A stretch of DNA of 64,000 nucleotides from Variovorax sp. RA8. GTDB lineage: Bacteria > Pseudomonadota > Gammaproteobacteria > Burkholderiales > Burkholderiaceae_C. The translations under genes were made by a program, and so were the position numbers. Positions 15,704 to 25,477 of this stretch are shown here, one piece after another (positions within the stretch are counted from its first letter, which is position 1; each line of letters opens with the position of its first letter). The notes below the pieces were generated by a model. It ran no database searches. It was not told the origin of the DNA and worked only from the letters and a program-made list of their open reading frames with translations. The stretch spans positions 1-64,000 of the forward strand of contig NZ_LR594664.1 in the NCBI RefSeq assembly GCF_901827175.1, given 5' to 3'.

Positions 15704-16089
15704 GGGGAAGGGCGAATAAGAGAGCGCCCGATGGTAGGTGGAAACGGGAAAGTGCGCAGGGTTTACCCGCAGAGCCAGAGCATCGAATCGTGACTTTCAT
15801 CCCGTGGAGCGCGCCGCATCTAGTAAACGGCGCGGTCCAAATGGGGCGCCGTAAGCCTCGTCCGAGCAAGTACCTCCCGCAGCGTCTCGGACCCCTCCGG
15901 AGCCGGGCAACGCAGAAATGTTTACTTAGTTTGTACTCCGACCCGTTGCGCCGCTGCATCAAAAACAAAACACAAAACAAAAAAAGAAAAAAGCCCGCGC
16001 CAAGCTATGCTTACAAACATCAAAACCGACCAAAGCGCTGAATGCGAAGTGGTCGCCAGAATGCGAGCCGACTGAGGAAGCAAACCGAG
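15704..16089. other. Gene-free region between the kinase and the nuclease gene
   Basis: 386 bp between divergent genes, so it should hold both promoters. Seen: an A-rich strand at about 15959-15991 (runs of A broken by C and G), which may bend DNA, and AT-rich sequence with TTTACTTAGTTTGTA near 15920. No confident boxes were assigned. Confidence 0.4.
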
Positions 16090-17457
16090 ATGGAAGAACT
16101 GGACCGCCAGCTGACCGCTGACGAAAAGGCCGAGATCACCAAGAAGGTGTGGTCGCTCGTGGATGCGCTGCCGCAGCGCGATCTGATCGAACTCTCCGAC
16201 GCCCGTCAGTGGATCGGCCGCGTGGTAGACCTCCACGGCGAACAGGCCATCTGGCACGCCATCCGCCTGAACGGCTTCGGCGGCTCTGAAATTGGCGTGC
16301 TGGTGCGCAACCAGCACGGCGTGCGTGCCGACCACATGGCTAGCGCCCATGACATCGTGCTGGGCAAGCTGATGCGCAAGGTCCCCGACGAGACCAACGA
16401 GCACATGACTCGTGGCCACGAGAACGAGGAACCCCACTCGCGCAAGTTCTACAAGAAGTATGGCGCCCACCGCGACCTGCAAGCATTCGAGATCCTGAAA
16501 AGCGCTCAAGGCTCGCTGCCGTGGATGCGCTACAGCCCCGACGAAGTGGCGATGCTGCCCTCGAAGGTTCTGGCAGTGACCCGCCCGATGGCCGCCGAGC
16601 GACCGATGTCGCGCTGGCTCATCGACTACAAGGCGCCGAGCAAGATCGAAGAGAGCGACGAGATCCACTTCCAGTACGGCTGCCAGCTCGCACAGGGCGC
16701 AATCCTCTGCGAGGAGAACGGCGTCGAGATCCATGGCCTGATGCTGAGCCAGTTCGACTGGGCCGGCTGGCGCCTGAAGGACGACGTTGTCGAGGTGAAC
16801 GACGAGCTCAAGCACCTGGTGCGCGAGGCCGGCAACTGGGCCTGGAACTGCGTCATGACCAAGCAGGTGCCGCCGTACGTGCGCACTCCGGTCCTGGCGG
16901 ATGCCGAGGGCTACGTTGCCAAGCACGTCGAGCTGGCCGAGCGCCTGGCGAACGTCTCTGCCCTGTCCAAGGCCGCCGATGCGCGCGCCTCCGAGCTGCG
17001 CGCCGAACTGCTCGCGGGCCTTGAAGGCCGCAAGCTGGACGGCTGCAAGATCGTGATGCCCGGCGCCGGCGCGCTCACCGCGAACCTGAAGATCGACACG
17101 GAGAAGCTCCAGGCTGACCTCAAGCCCGAGCAGCTGGCGATGGTCACCAAGAAGGACGGCTACGACTCGGCCGCCATGGCGCGCCACCTGAAGTCGCTCG
17201 GCGTGGACCTGAAGCAATTCAAGGCCGACAAGATCGACGCCGACAAGCTCGCCGAGCACGCCGACTCCTTCGGCATCGACATGGACGCGTACATGGCCGA
17301 GCAGCACGTCTTCAAGATCGACAAGCCCATCAAGGAAGAGATGGAGCGCTACATCGACACCCACTTCCCGCTCGTTGCGCCGGCCCAGGCTGACGCTGAC
17401 GAGCAAGCCGCGGACCAATTCGCGGAAGAGCCGATGGCGGAGGCGCCGCGCGGATAA
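16090..17457 (+). CDS. YqaJ-type phage/plasmid recombination nuclease
   Basis: 455 aa from ATG 16090, preceded by GAGGAAG. An upstream ATG at 16042 is less likely. Family-like motifs: FGGSEIGVLVRN near 75-86, MTRGHENEEPHSRKFYKKYG, YSPDEVAM and the PD-(D/E)XK catalytic strand WLIDYKAPSK, where an acidic residue and Lys should bind metal. YqaJ and lambda-exonuclease relatives resect dsDNA ends for single-strand annealing recombination. Typical relatives are shorter; the last 150 residues are extra helical sequence. The protein ends in Pro-Arg-Gly. The next genes are a possible partner and a giant helicase. Confidence 0.7.
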   Translation: MEELDRQLTADEKAEITKKVWSLVDALPQRDLIELSDARQWIGRVVDLHGEQAIWHAIRLNGFGGSEIGVLVRNQHGVRADHMASAHDIVLGKLMRKVPDETNEHMTRGHENEEPHSRKFYKKYGAHRDLQAFEILKSAQGSLPWMRYSPDEVAMLPSKVLAVTRPMAAERPMSRWLIDYKAPSKIEESDEIHFQYGCQLAQGAILCEENGVEIHGLMLSQFDWAGWRLKDDVVEVNDELKHLVREAGNWAWNCVMTKQVPPYVRTPVLADAEGYVAKHVELAERLANVSALSKAADARASELRAELLAGLEGRKLDGCKIVMPGAGALTANLKIDTEKLQADLKPEQLAMVTKKDGYDSAAMARHLKSLGVDLKQFKADKIDADKLAEHADSFGIDMDAYMAEQHVFKIDKPIKEEMERYIDTHFPLVAPAQADADEQAADQFAEEPMAEAPRG

Positions 17458-17478
17458 GGCGCGCTCCATCCCCAAACG

Positions 17479-17551
17479 TGTTCGCGTGGCCAAAGATGAG
17501 GCCGCACAAGCCTCGCGAACATCAAAAACGTGTGCGGTCTCATCTTTGTTC
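17479..17551 (+). promoter_or_regulatory. Candidate attenuator with two competing RNA pairings
   Basis: A 17-base stem joins 17492-17508 to 17531-17547 (one G-T wobble). A second pairing, TGTTCGCG at 17479-17486 with CGCGAACA at 17514-17521, uses the loop of the first. The two form either a pseudoknot or alternative folds. The structure sits in the 116-bp gap between the nuclease gene and the next gene, ending 26 bp before that ATG. Confidence 0.6.
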
Positions 17552-17573
17552 TCATTTTCTAGGAGCTGAACAA

Positions 17574-18338
17574 ATGGCTATCGTCAAGGCAAACACCAAC
17601 CGCCAATCCCTGATCTTCATCTCGCTGGTCGAGCGCACCAACAAGCACATGTCGGACGCCGAGATCGCGAAGAACCCGGAGGCGAAGGTGCCCGGCTTCC
17701 TCTACAAGAACGCCGAAGGCAAGCACGAGCTCGCCCGCCAGCTGTCCGGCAGCGTCGTGAGCGTGAAAGTCGGCACCGACAAGTACGAGCCGGTCGGCCA
17801 GCCCGCTGTCGAGTACCCGATCGCCACCGTGCGCCTGACCGACGGCGAGAGCGTGAAGATCCGCCTGGACCAGAACCTGGGCCGCACCGTGATCGGCCTG
17901 CTGGCTGCCAACGCCCTCTCGCATGGCGACGGCCCGGTCGACATCTACGTGAGCCACGTCCGCGCCGGTGACCGCATCGGCAACGGCGAGCCGTTCGACC
18001 GCGATCGCTCGTTCATCAGCGTGAAGCCCGAAGGCGCGCCGAACAACATGAAGTTCGCGCCGATCTACGCCGGTGAAGACGGCCAGATCATGGTGGACGC
18101 CGAAGGCAAGCCGGCAGGCCTGCCCAAGGCGAAGGTCGTGCGCTTCCAAGGCAAGGATCAACTCGACTGGGAAGAGATCAACAACATCGCCGTGTGGACC
18201 GCCGCCGGCCTGGAGAGCTTCTACAAGGACAAGGATTCGCACGCGCACACGTCCACCCAGGCTCCCGATGTCCACGACCAGCAAAACGACGGCATCGACC
18301 TGAACGAAGCCGCCGCTGCTGCTGCCCCCCGCGGCTGA
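17574..18338 (+). CDS. Unknown 254-aa protein, possible recombination partner
   Basis: Start chosen at ATG 17574 because AGGAG lies 10 bp upstream; a longer frame to 17478 has no ribosome site and would cross a strong RNA hairpin. No family recognised. It has no signal or membrane segment. The sequence is beta-rich and charged, with VSVKVGTDKYEPVGQP and PNNMKFAPIYAGEDG, an acidic tail (DQQNDGIDLNEA) and a final Pro-Arg-Gly. Phage recombination operons usually pair a YqaJ nuclease with an annealing or ssDNA-binding protein, and an acidic tail is common in the latter. That role is inferred from context only. Confidence 0.7.
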   Translation: MAIVKANTNRQSLIFISLVERTNKHMSDAEIAKNPEAKVPGFLYKNAEGKHELARQLSGSVVSVKVGTDKYEPVGQPAVEYPIATVRLTDGESVKIRLDQNLGRTVIGLLAANALSHGDGPVDIYVSHVRAGDRIGNGEPFDRDRSFISVKPEGAPNNMKFAPIYAGEDGQIMVDAEGKPAGLPKAKVVRFQGKDQLDWEEINNIAVWTAAGLESFYKDKDSHAHTSTQAPDVHDQQNDGIDLNEAAAAAAPRG

Positions 18339-18432
18339 AACGCCGGAAGGAAGCTGGCGGCATGAAGGGACCGCCAGCGTCCTTCGGATTCCGAACGAAT
18401 CCAACTTTCTCCTGTTCGATCCCTGAACCAGT

Positions 18433-18483
18433 CGCACCCGTGGGCCCCGATTCCCGGGTAGCCCAGTGGGTGCGCACCTTTTT
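18433..18483 (+). terminator. Terminator-like hairpin just upstream of the giant helicase gene
   Basis: CGCACCC at 18433-18439 pairs with GGGTGCG at 18468-18474, continued by TGGGC/GCCCA after a bulge, then TTTTT at 18479-18483. It ends 17 bp before the start codon, so it may act as partial termination or attenuation of the 6-kb gene. Confidence 0.6.
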
Positions 18484-18499
18484 CTGAGAGTAGGGCGCG

Positions 18500-21400
18500 A
18501 TGCCAAAGTGGATTGACCTGAACGATGCGTCTGGTGCACGTCTGAAGATTGCAACGATCGAGGTGGGCGGCGATCCCCACCTGCACCTGTTCGTCACGGG
18601 CCTGTCCTACCTCAATCCCGCCTGGAACAAGGCAATTCAACAACTGGGCTTCCATCCGGGCGGCGCGCGCAAGTACCTCGTGCGCCGCGTGAAGGCCGGC
18701 GAGCGGCCGAAGCCCTCGGACTTCCGACCCGTGTTCCCGAACGCGGCCGTGCGCGAGATGGCGCCCGAGAGCTACATGCTCAACCTGCAGACCGCGCGCA
18801 AGCCCGATGAGCGGCCGGCCAGCAAGGAAGAGCGCGCCGCGGCGATCGACATCAACAACGCGGTGCTCCTGGGACGCAACTCCGACGGCGAGCGCGTTTT
18901 CGAAGCCGCCGGCTCTCGCTACGTCATCAAGGTGACGGGCCAGGGCGCCGAGCTGCGTGTGGACGAATCGGAATCGAGCCAGCCGCACGTCTTCCTGCGC
19001 CTGCCCAAGGGCGCGACGGACGAGTTCCGCACGCTTTCGCTGGTGCAGTGCGCCGATGGCTTCGTGCGCTCGATGGTGCTGGGCGAAGTGCAGCACACCG
19101 AGGACATGGACCGCTTCATGCAGGCCCTGCACGGCACGGTCAGCGCCGGCGAGCCCGTGGCGTTCACGACCGAGCAGCACGACGAGGTGCACGCCGCGAT
19201 CGAGACGGCGCTGCTGCGCTACCTGCGGGACGGATTCGAGGTGGCGCAGGACGCCTACGGCGAGTCGGCACGCCTGACGGACCTGCTTCCCCCGTTCCGC
19301 GGCCGCCTACGCGGGACCGGCACGATGCCCACCCCGGTCTCGGTGGCCAGCCAGCGCCTGCTGGGCGACACCGAAGGCATGACGGTCGTGGTGCCGAACG
19401 CCTTCGACGGTGCGAGCTTCGCGTTCCTGCCCGAAGGCACCAACGTTCGCGCCTACCGCGGCACCAAGGACATGTCGGCGCTCTCCAGCGTCGTGAACCT
19501 GCGCGCCAGCACCGAATGGCAGGACGGCGAGTTCTCGCCCGGCCGTGAAGTCGGCGCCGACGCGATGTTCATCAACGCGGACCCGGTCCTGGGTGTCGAC
19601 GGCCGCCGCACGGACTACGTGCTCGCGATCAACGCGCTGCGCTCGCTCAAGGAAGGTGGCCGCGCCGTGATCGTCCTGGCCGCTGACGCGGTGCCGGGCG
19701 AACTGTCTGTCGCCTCGCGCAACTTCCTTCAGATGGTCAACGAGCGCTACCAGATCCAGAGCGCCTTCGAGACCGCACCGATCCTGTCGCGCAAGGCGGG
19801 CGTGCCCGAGAACAACCCGGGTCTGCGCATCCTGTCGGTGGTCAACCGCCGCGTGGAGCTGCCGACCCCCATCACCAGCCTGCCGGTCATCTCCTCGTGG
19901 GACGATCTGAAGACGACAGTCGACGAGGCCATGGCCCGTGCCGAGGTGCTGGACGCCCAGGCACAGGGTGTGGATGTCGAGCGCGCCGCCCTCGAAGGCC
20001 GCGTGCAGCGCCCGTACATCGCCTTCTCCCGCATGGGCGAGGCCCGCACGATGGTGCCCTCGAACATGCAGGCGCCGCTGCAGGCGACCATGACCCGCAT
20101 CGAGTCGCTCTACGGCCAGGTCGACGACCTGGTGACGCGCGAGCTGGGCTGGGGCGAGACCGCGCTGGGCAAGCGCCTTTCGCCCGAGCAGGTGGACGGC
20201 ATCGCGATGATGATCGTTCGACAGCTGGAGGGCTACGCCAGCATCTTGGCCGACGAGACCGGAATCGGCAAGGGCCGGCAGCTGGCCTCGATGATGGCCT
20301 GGGCGCTGCGCCGCAATCAGAAAGTCTTCTTCGTCACCGACAAGGCGAACCTGTTCTCCGACATGGCGCGGGACCTGAAGGCGATCGGCGAGTGGGACCG
20401 TGTCCGGCCGATGATCATGAACACTGACGGCGAGATCTCCTGGGAGCCCGGCCCAGGCGAGCCGCCGGTGGTGCTGGCCCAGGGCTTCGCAGCCGCGCGC
20501 ACGAAGGCCATGGTCGAATCCGGCACGAAGCTGGAAGACGAGGGCCTGAACACCTGCTTCCTGACCTACTCGCAGATCGCCGGCGCGGAGAGTGAGAAGG
20601 CCCAGTGGGTGAAGAACCAGCTGGGCAACGCGCTCATCATCTTCGACGAGGCCCATGTGGCCGCGGGATCCGACAGCCAGATTGCCAGCCATATCTCCGA
20701 GATGGCCCGGCTCGCCAAGGGCGTGCAGTACGCCTCGGCGACCTGGAGCAAGACCGAGGACAACCTGCACATCTACCAGCGCGCGCTGCCGGACAGCGTG
20801 AACGTGGCGTCCCTGGCTGCCGCGATCAAAAAGGGTGGCGAGTCGTTCTCGGAGGTGCTCAGCTCGATGCTGGCGTCCGAGGGCGCGCTCATCCGACGCG
20901 AGCACGACCTCTCCAAGCTGGACGTGAGCGTCTACACGGTCGAGGAGCGCCGCGCCCACAACGAACGCGTGAGCGATGCTGTGGCCGAGGCGCTGGGCGC
21001 TGCCACCTACCTGGCCGGCGACATGTCGCAGATCTTCATGCGGGGCAACCGTGAGGCGGTGAGCGTGCTGCGCAAGGCGAAGGAGGCCCGCGCCGCGATG
21101 GTCGACCAGACCAACGCCGCCGCCGAGACCCCGGTCGCCCGCGCCAACATCATGAGCTCGAGCTTCGGCACGGGCTCGGTGCTCTACCAGGTCATGAAGG
21201 CCGTGCAGGGTGCGCTCAACGCCGACCAGGTCGCTGACCGCGCCATCGAGCACATCCGCGCCGGCATGAAGCCCGTCATCGTCTCGGAAGCGACGAACGA
21301 GGCGCTCACGCGGATGCTGATGGCCGATTCGCAGGGGCAGGGTGAGGGCGATGCACCGCCTACTGCCGGCGGCCTGCCCTCGGCGATCAAGATGCCGACC

Positions 21401-24400
21401 ATCCGCGACGCCGTGCGCGCCGTGCTGATGCCCCGTCTGACCACTGTCGTACAGCGCGAGATCACCGAGGAGGATGTTCCCGACGAGCCGGAGGAAGAAG
21501 AAGCGCCGGCCTTGGCCGACGCTGCCGCCCGCGCCGCTGCGGAGCTGAATGCGGAAGGCGAGGAAGGCGAGGAGGGCACACGACCGGCCCTGACGGCCGA
21601 GATGGCCGCCGCCCAGCGCGAGGCCCGGATCCTGCGCTCTCTGCAGCGCCAGACCGAGGGCGAGCGGGCCGCAGCCGAAGAGGACGCGGTCAATCTGGAC
21701 GAAGCCCTCGCCGCCGCAGTGCCCGCCGACGCCGCGCCTGGCGAAGCTGGCGCGCGGGGCAAGAAGGTTATTTCGAGCCGCCGCACGGTCTCGATCCTCG
21801 ACCTGCCCAACATGACGGACGCTGATCGCCAGCACTTCCGCGACGGCGTTGCCGAGCTGGAGCGCCTCATCAATGCGATCCCCGAGATCCCGGTGTCGGC
21901 CTTCGACGTGATCGAACAGAAGCTGCGCGATGCGGGCATCACCGTGAGCGAGATCACGGGCCGCTCGTTTTCCCTGGAGCGCATTGCCAGCCCGGCCGCC
22001 GCTCCCGCAAACGGTCAGGCCGCGGACGCTGCGGTGCCCGCCACCGCCGGCGCGGACGGCGGTGCCATGTGGAAGGTCACCCCGCGCCTGCGCAGCAAGC
22101 GTGCGGTCAACGCCGTCAAGCGGGCCTTCAACAACGGCGAGATCCAGGCGCTCCTGATCAACCGTTCGGCCGCTACCGGCGCGTCGATGCACGCATCGCC
22201 GCAATTCCTGGACCGCTCGCGCCGCGTGCTGCTGGAGCACCAGATTCCGGAGAACGTGACCGACCGCATCCAGCTGATCGGCCGCGTGAACCGCTACGAC
22301 CAGGTCACCTTCCCGCTGGTGGAGACTTGCACGACCGGAATCTATGGCGAGCTGCGCTACGTGATGATGCAGAACCGCAAGCTCGAGAAGATGAGCGCGA
22401 ACGTGCGTTCGAGCCGCGAGAACGCGATGCTCATCAAGGACGTGCCCGACCTCTTCAACTCGATTGGCCTGGAGGCTGTTCGCAGCTACGTGCAGGACGA
22501 GCCGCTCGTGGCCAAGAAGCTTGCGCTGCCGGAGAACTTCCTGGAGATCACGGGCGTCGCCGCGGTCAACATGTTCCTGATGCGGCTGCCGCTGCTGAAG
22601 GTGGCCGAGCAGCGCCAGGTGTACGAGCAGCTGTTCAACCGCTTCGACGAGACCTTCAACCGCCATGAGCTGCTGGGAACGAACCCGCTAAAGACCCGCG
22701 AGTTCGATTGGCGCGCCAAGGAGGAGTTCTCGGGCGTCTTCTTCGGCGACACCTCGGGCGAGCGCGAAAACATGGTGGAAGCTCTGATCAACGAGACCCT
22801 CACGAATCGCGACGAATCGCTCGGGGCTGCGGGAGTGACTGTTGAGCCGACCGAGCAGGCTCCGGAAGCGCCTGCCGCCGACACCTCCGCCCCGACGGTG
22901 GCGGTGAGTGCCCTGGCCGCCGGCGCGCAGCCGGGGGAGAGCGCTGCCGAACAGGACGATCTGCTGTCGGCCTTCGATCGCCCGGTCTACATCAAGAAGA
23001 TCTCCTACAACGTCGACCTCAAGCCGATGTCGTGGACGGCGTGCGTTGCGGCGGCGACCGTCAGCAGCGAGATGCTCGCGGCCGAAGGTGGCCACTTCGT
23101 GCTCGACGAGAACGGCCAGGCGTCGTGGAAGCCGGAGGTCCTGGAAAAGCTGAACGCGGGCATGCAGGCCATCGTCAAGATGGCGGCCGTGGCGGCTGGG
23201 TTCACCGATACGAACGAGGCGGTCCTCACCAACCAGCCCGCACAGCGCGCCCACCTTCGCGCCGACTGGCTGAAGATTCACGTCGAGGGCCTGGTGCCGG
23301 GCGCGATCTTCCAGGAAGACGCGAAGGTCGATGGAAACGGCGCCGTTGTCCTGCCCGCTAAGACCGGCGTGATCGTGAACATGAAGCTCCCGACCGAGGT
23401 GCGCGAGCTGATCCTGCCGCACAAGTGGAAGATTGCAGTCGTGTTCCCGGGCGAGGAGCGCCCCGTTGAATACTCGCTGCGGGCACTGCTGTCGGATGTT
23501 CGTGGCGACGTGAAGAAGGGCGAAGTGGCAGGCACGGTGATGACCAACACCTACTCTCGCTTGCGACCCGTGAACGTTCAGCCTGGCATCGGGCGGAGCT
23601 GGCGCTTCGCGAACGTGCTCGGAGAAGCTGTCCCGCGGATCAACTGGACCCGGGACGAGTTCGACCTGGCGCCAGTCGGCCAGCACCGCCGCTCCGGCTA
23701 CGTGCTGGGGGGCAACATGTACATGGCTTACGACTGGTCGGTGAAGTCGCGCGTTGGCCGCTCGATCATCTACACGGATGACAAAGGCATGCGCCAGCGC
23801 GGCGTGCTCCTGCCCGCCATCATGAGCCACGTGGGCGCGCAGTTCATGCCGATGCGCGTCTGGGGCGCCCAGATCAAGCCGTTCATCAAGAAGCTGGTGG
23901 AGGCGCAGGGGGCCAACGGCCTGCAGTTGGAGACCGAATTCCTGTCGTCGAACAAGCCCTACGGGATCATGATCAACGACAAGGGGATTCTGCTGCTCAC
24001 CAAGTCCAAGGACGCCCGCCGCGCGCTGCGCCTGATGCGCGGCGAGCAGGTGAAGATGCGCAAGGAAGCCCTGGGGGAGCGCGCGACCGCAGCGCGCGAC
24101 CCGCAGAACGTCACCCTGGGTGTGCTGTCGCGCAACGGCCGCCTCGGTACCGGGCGCGCGGCAGCCGGCCTGAACGGACTTGTGGCAGATGGCGACCAGG
24201 CCACCGCGGGCTCCGCTACGGGTATCCCGCAAGGCTACGTCGCGGTGAAGCTCGGCTTCGACCCGACCAAGCCCGAGCAACTCGATCGCGCGCTGAGCCT
24301 CCTGGTGCACGGCACCGGCCTTGAGATCTACGCCAAGGGCATGCAGCAGCGCGCCTTGGCCAAGGAAGTCGGGCGCGAGTACTTCGCCCAGATCCGCGAA

Positions 24401-24574
24401 GAGACCGCGCAGCGCCGCGCCCAGGTTCGCCAGCAGATCTCCGCCGCGGCGGAGCGCGCTCCGGTGGCGCCCCAGGCCGAGCAGCAGCCCGAGCAGGACG
24501 TGCCGGCCGACGAGCGGGCGGCTGAGGCGCCCGCCGCCAACGACGAGCCGAGCGCCGAGCGCGCGGCAGCTTGA
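18500..24574 (+). CDS. Giant Strawberry-notch/DarB-like SF2 helicase (2024 aa)
   Basis: Probable anti-restriction or DNA-processing helicase. Seen: a methyltransferase-like fold near 300-450 in which the usual NPPY-type motif reads NADP (359-362), so catalysis is doubtful. This is followed by an SF2 helicase with Walker A DETGIGKGRQ (about 585-594), DEAH at 716-719, and motif VI QLIGRVNRYDQ from 1258. The TGxGKGRxxA form of Walker A and the order of motifs fit Strawberry-notch proteins and phage P1 DarB, which is of similar size and also combines a methylase-like part with a helicase. A low-complexity acidic linker lies near 990-1080, and roughly 500 residues after the helicase are unassigned. 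The C-terminus is Ala/Glu-rich. Confidence 0.75.
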   Translation: MPKWIDLNDASGARLKIATIEVGGDPHLHLFVTGLSYLNPAWNKAIQQLGFHPGGARKYLVRRVKAGERPKPSDFRPVFPNAAVREMAPESYMLNLQTARKPDERPASKEERAAAIDINNAVLLGRNSDGERVFEAAGSRYVIKVTGQGAELRVDESESSQPHVFLRLPKGATDEFRTLSLVQCADGFVRSMVLGEVQHTEDMDRFMQALHGTVSAGEPVAFTTEQHDEVHAAIETALLRYLRDGFEVAQDAYGESARLTDLLPPFRGRLRGTGTMPTPVSVASQRLLGDTEGMTVVVPNAFDGASFAFLPEGTNVRAYRGTKDMSALSSVVNLRASTEWQDGEFSPGREVGADAMFINADPVLGVDGRRTDYVLAINALRSLKEGGRAVIVLAADAVPGELSVASRNFLQMVNERYQIQSAFETAPILSRKAGVPENNPGLRILSVVNRRVELPTPITSLPVISSWDDLKTTVDEAMARAEVLDAQAQGVDVERAALEGRVQRPYIAFSRMGEARTMVPSNMQAPLQATMTRIESLYGQVDDLVTRELGWGETALGKRLSPEQVDGIAMMIVRQLEGYASILADETGIGKGRQLASMMAWALRRNQKVFFVTDKANLFSDMARDLKAIGEWDRVRPMIMNTDGEISWEPGPGEPPVVLAQGFAAARTKAMVESGTKLEDEGLNTCFLTYSQIAGAESEKAQWVKNQLGNALIIFDEAHVAAGSDSQIASHISEMARLAKGVQYASATWSKTEDNLHIYQRALPDSVNVASLAAAIKKGGESFSEVLSSMLASEGALIRREHDLSKLDVSVYTVEERRAHNERVSDAVAEALGAATYLAGDMSQIFMRGNREAVSVLRKAKEARAAMVDQTNAAAETPVARANIMSSSFGTGSVLYQVMKAVQGALNADQVADRAIEHIRAGMKPVIVSEATNEALTRMLMADSQGQGEGDAPPTAGGLPSAIKMPTIRDAVRAVLMPRLTTVVQREITEEDVPDEPEEEEAPALADAAARAAAELNAEGEEGEEGTRPALTAEMAAAQREARILRSLQRQTEGERAAAEEDAVNLDEALAAAVPADAAPGEAGARGKKVISSRRTVSILDLPNMTDADRQHFRDGVAELERLINAIPEIPVSAFDVIEQKLRDAGITVSEITGRSFSLERIASPAAAPANGQAADAAVPATAGADGGAMWKVTPRLRSKRAVNAVKRAFNNGEIQALLINRSAATGASMHASPQFLDRSRRVLLEHQIPENVTDRIQLIGRVNRYDQVTFPLVETCTTGIYGELRYVMMQNRKLEKMSANVRSSRENAMLIKDVPDLFNSIGLEAVRSYVQDEPLVAKKLALPENFLEITGVAAVNMFLMRLPLLKVAEQRQVYEQLFNRFDETFNRHELLGTNPLKTREFDWRAKEEFSGVFFGDTSGERENMVEALINETLTNRDESLGAAGVTVEPTEQAPEAPAADTSAPTVAVSALAAGAQPGESAAEQDDLLSAFDRPVYIKKISYNVDLKPMSWTACVAAATVSSEMLAAEGGHFVLDENGQASWKPEVLEKLNAGMQAIVKMAAVAAGFTDTNEAVLTNQPAQRAHLRADWLKIHVEGLVPGAIFQEDAKVDGNGAVVLPAKTGVIVNMKLPTEVRELILPHKWKIAVVFPGEERPVEYSLRALLSDVRGDVKKGEVAGTVMTNTYSRLRPVNVQPGIGRSWRFANVLGEAVPRINWTRDEFDLAPVGQHRRSGYVLGGNMYMAYDWSVKSRVGRSIIYTDDKGMRQRGVLLPAIMSHVGAQFMPMRVWGAQIKPFIKKLVEAQGANGLQLETEFLSSNKPYGIMINDKGILLLTKSKDARRALRLMRGEQVKMRKEALGERATAARDPQNVTLGVLSRNGRLGTGRAAAGLNGLVADGDQATAGSATGIPQGYVAVKLGFDPTKPEQLDRALSLLVHGTGLEIYAKGMQQRALAKEVGREYFAQIREETAQRRAQVRQQISAAAERAPVAPQAEQQPEQDVPADERAAEAPAANDEPSAERAAA

Positions 24575-24635
24575 ACCCAGCCGCCGCGGCTTTCTGCGGC
24601 GGTATCACCACCTAACCCCTTCAGACGATCCAACC

Positions 24636-25475
24636 ATGACCATCCAAGCAATCGAATTGTCTCCCGCTGAGTGCGACGAACTCCTGTCGGCCCTTTCCGG
24701 CTCCGCCCCTTCCGTCGCCGAATGGCGCGCCGTGGTGCAAAAGGCGTTCGCGAAGGGCGTTGCGGCTGCATCCCCGAAGGACACCATTCCCGCAGTGCTG
24801 GTCGAGCCGCTGATCGACATCGCCGAAACCATCGCGCGCGAGCAGCTGGTTCCCGAGGGCGACTCGCGTGTGCCTTACGAGCAGTATGCGCGGTGGGCCA
24901 ACGAGTTCCAGGCGAACTTCTCGCGCCGCCTGGGCGCCGGCGAGGAGCCGCATTCCAGCTACTACGAGGACATCAAGGCGTTCACGCTGAACAAGGTGGC
25001 CGCCGTCGGGTACACCTCGCTCAAGAGGCCCGACCCTGTGGTCGAGCGCAGCGTGTTTCGTGAGTACGCCATCGCTGGCCAGCGAGAAGGCGAGCTCGAG
25101 GTGGACGGGAACGCGAAGGTGAACATCTCCCAGGACGACCCGGACCTGCCGCCTCAGGGCGCCTACGTCGAGTGCTGGACCTACGTGAGCAACGACGAGA
25201 TCTCGGGCTTCCTCACCGCGAGGATGAAGGAGGCAGAGCTTCAGCCGGAGGCATTGGACGAGGCGGTGCATTCCGCTGCCGAACTGTCGGTCCCGACGCA
25301 GGCGCGCCAGGAGGACATCGACCTGATCTCGATGGAAGCCTCGGACGTGAACAACGAAGGGGTCGACACGCAGATTCAGTACCTTGTCGCGCGCGTCGGG
25401 CCCGAGGCTGCATTCCAGGCCGTCGAGGCCGCCATCGCTGCTGCGCAGGACGAGCGCCAGGCACCGCGAGGTTGA
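24636..25475 (+). CDS. Unknown 279-aa protein of the helicase operon
   Basis: Start chosen at ATG 24636; the frame upstream overlaps the helicase gene and is Arg/Ser/Pro-rich shadow sequence. No family recognised. It is an acidic, soluble, mostly helical protein. Visible segments are ELSPAECDELLSALSG, QYARWANEFQANFSRRLG, and QAPRG at the end, another Pro-Arg-Gly terminus. The terminal GAGG codons also serve as the ribosome site of the next gene. Confidence 0.75.
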   Translation: MTIQAIELSPAECDELLSALSGSAPSVAEWRAVVQKAFAKGVAAASPKDTIPAVLVEPLIDIAETIAREQLVPEGDSRVPYEQYARWANEFQANFSRRLGAGEEPHSSYYEDIKAFTLNKVAAVGYTSLKRPDPVVERSVFREYAIAGQREGELEVDGNAKVNISQDDPDLPPQGAYVECWTYVSNDEISGFLTARMKEAELQPEALDEAVHSAAELSVPTQARQEDIDLISMEASDVNNEGVDTQIQYLVARVGPEAAFQAVEAAIAAAQDERQAPRG

Positions 25476-25477
25476 GC

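Noticed and set aside
14901..15980. A 359-aa open frame overlapping the histidine kinase on the same strand
   Set aside because: A different frame of the kinase coding sequence; the kinase motifs settle which frame is real.
19307..22666. A 1119-aa open frame on the minus strand
   Set aside because: It lies entirely opposite the helicase gene, has His/Val/Arg-rich composition typical of antisense frames in GC-rich DNA, and shows no motif.
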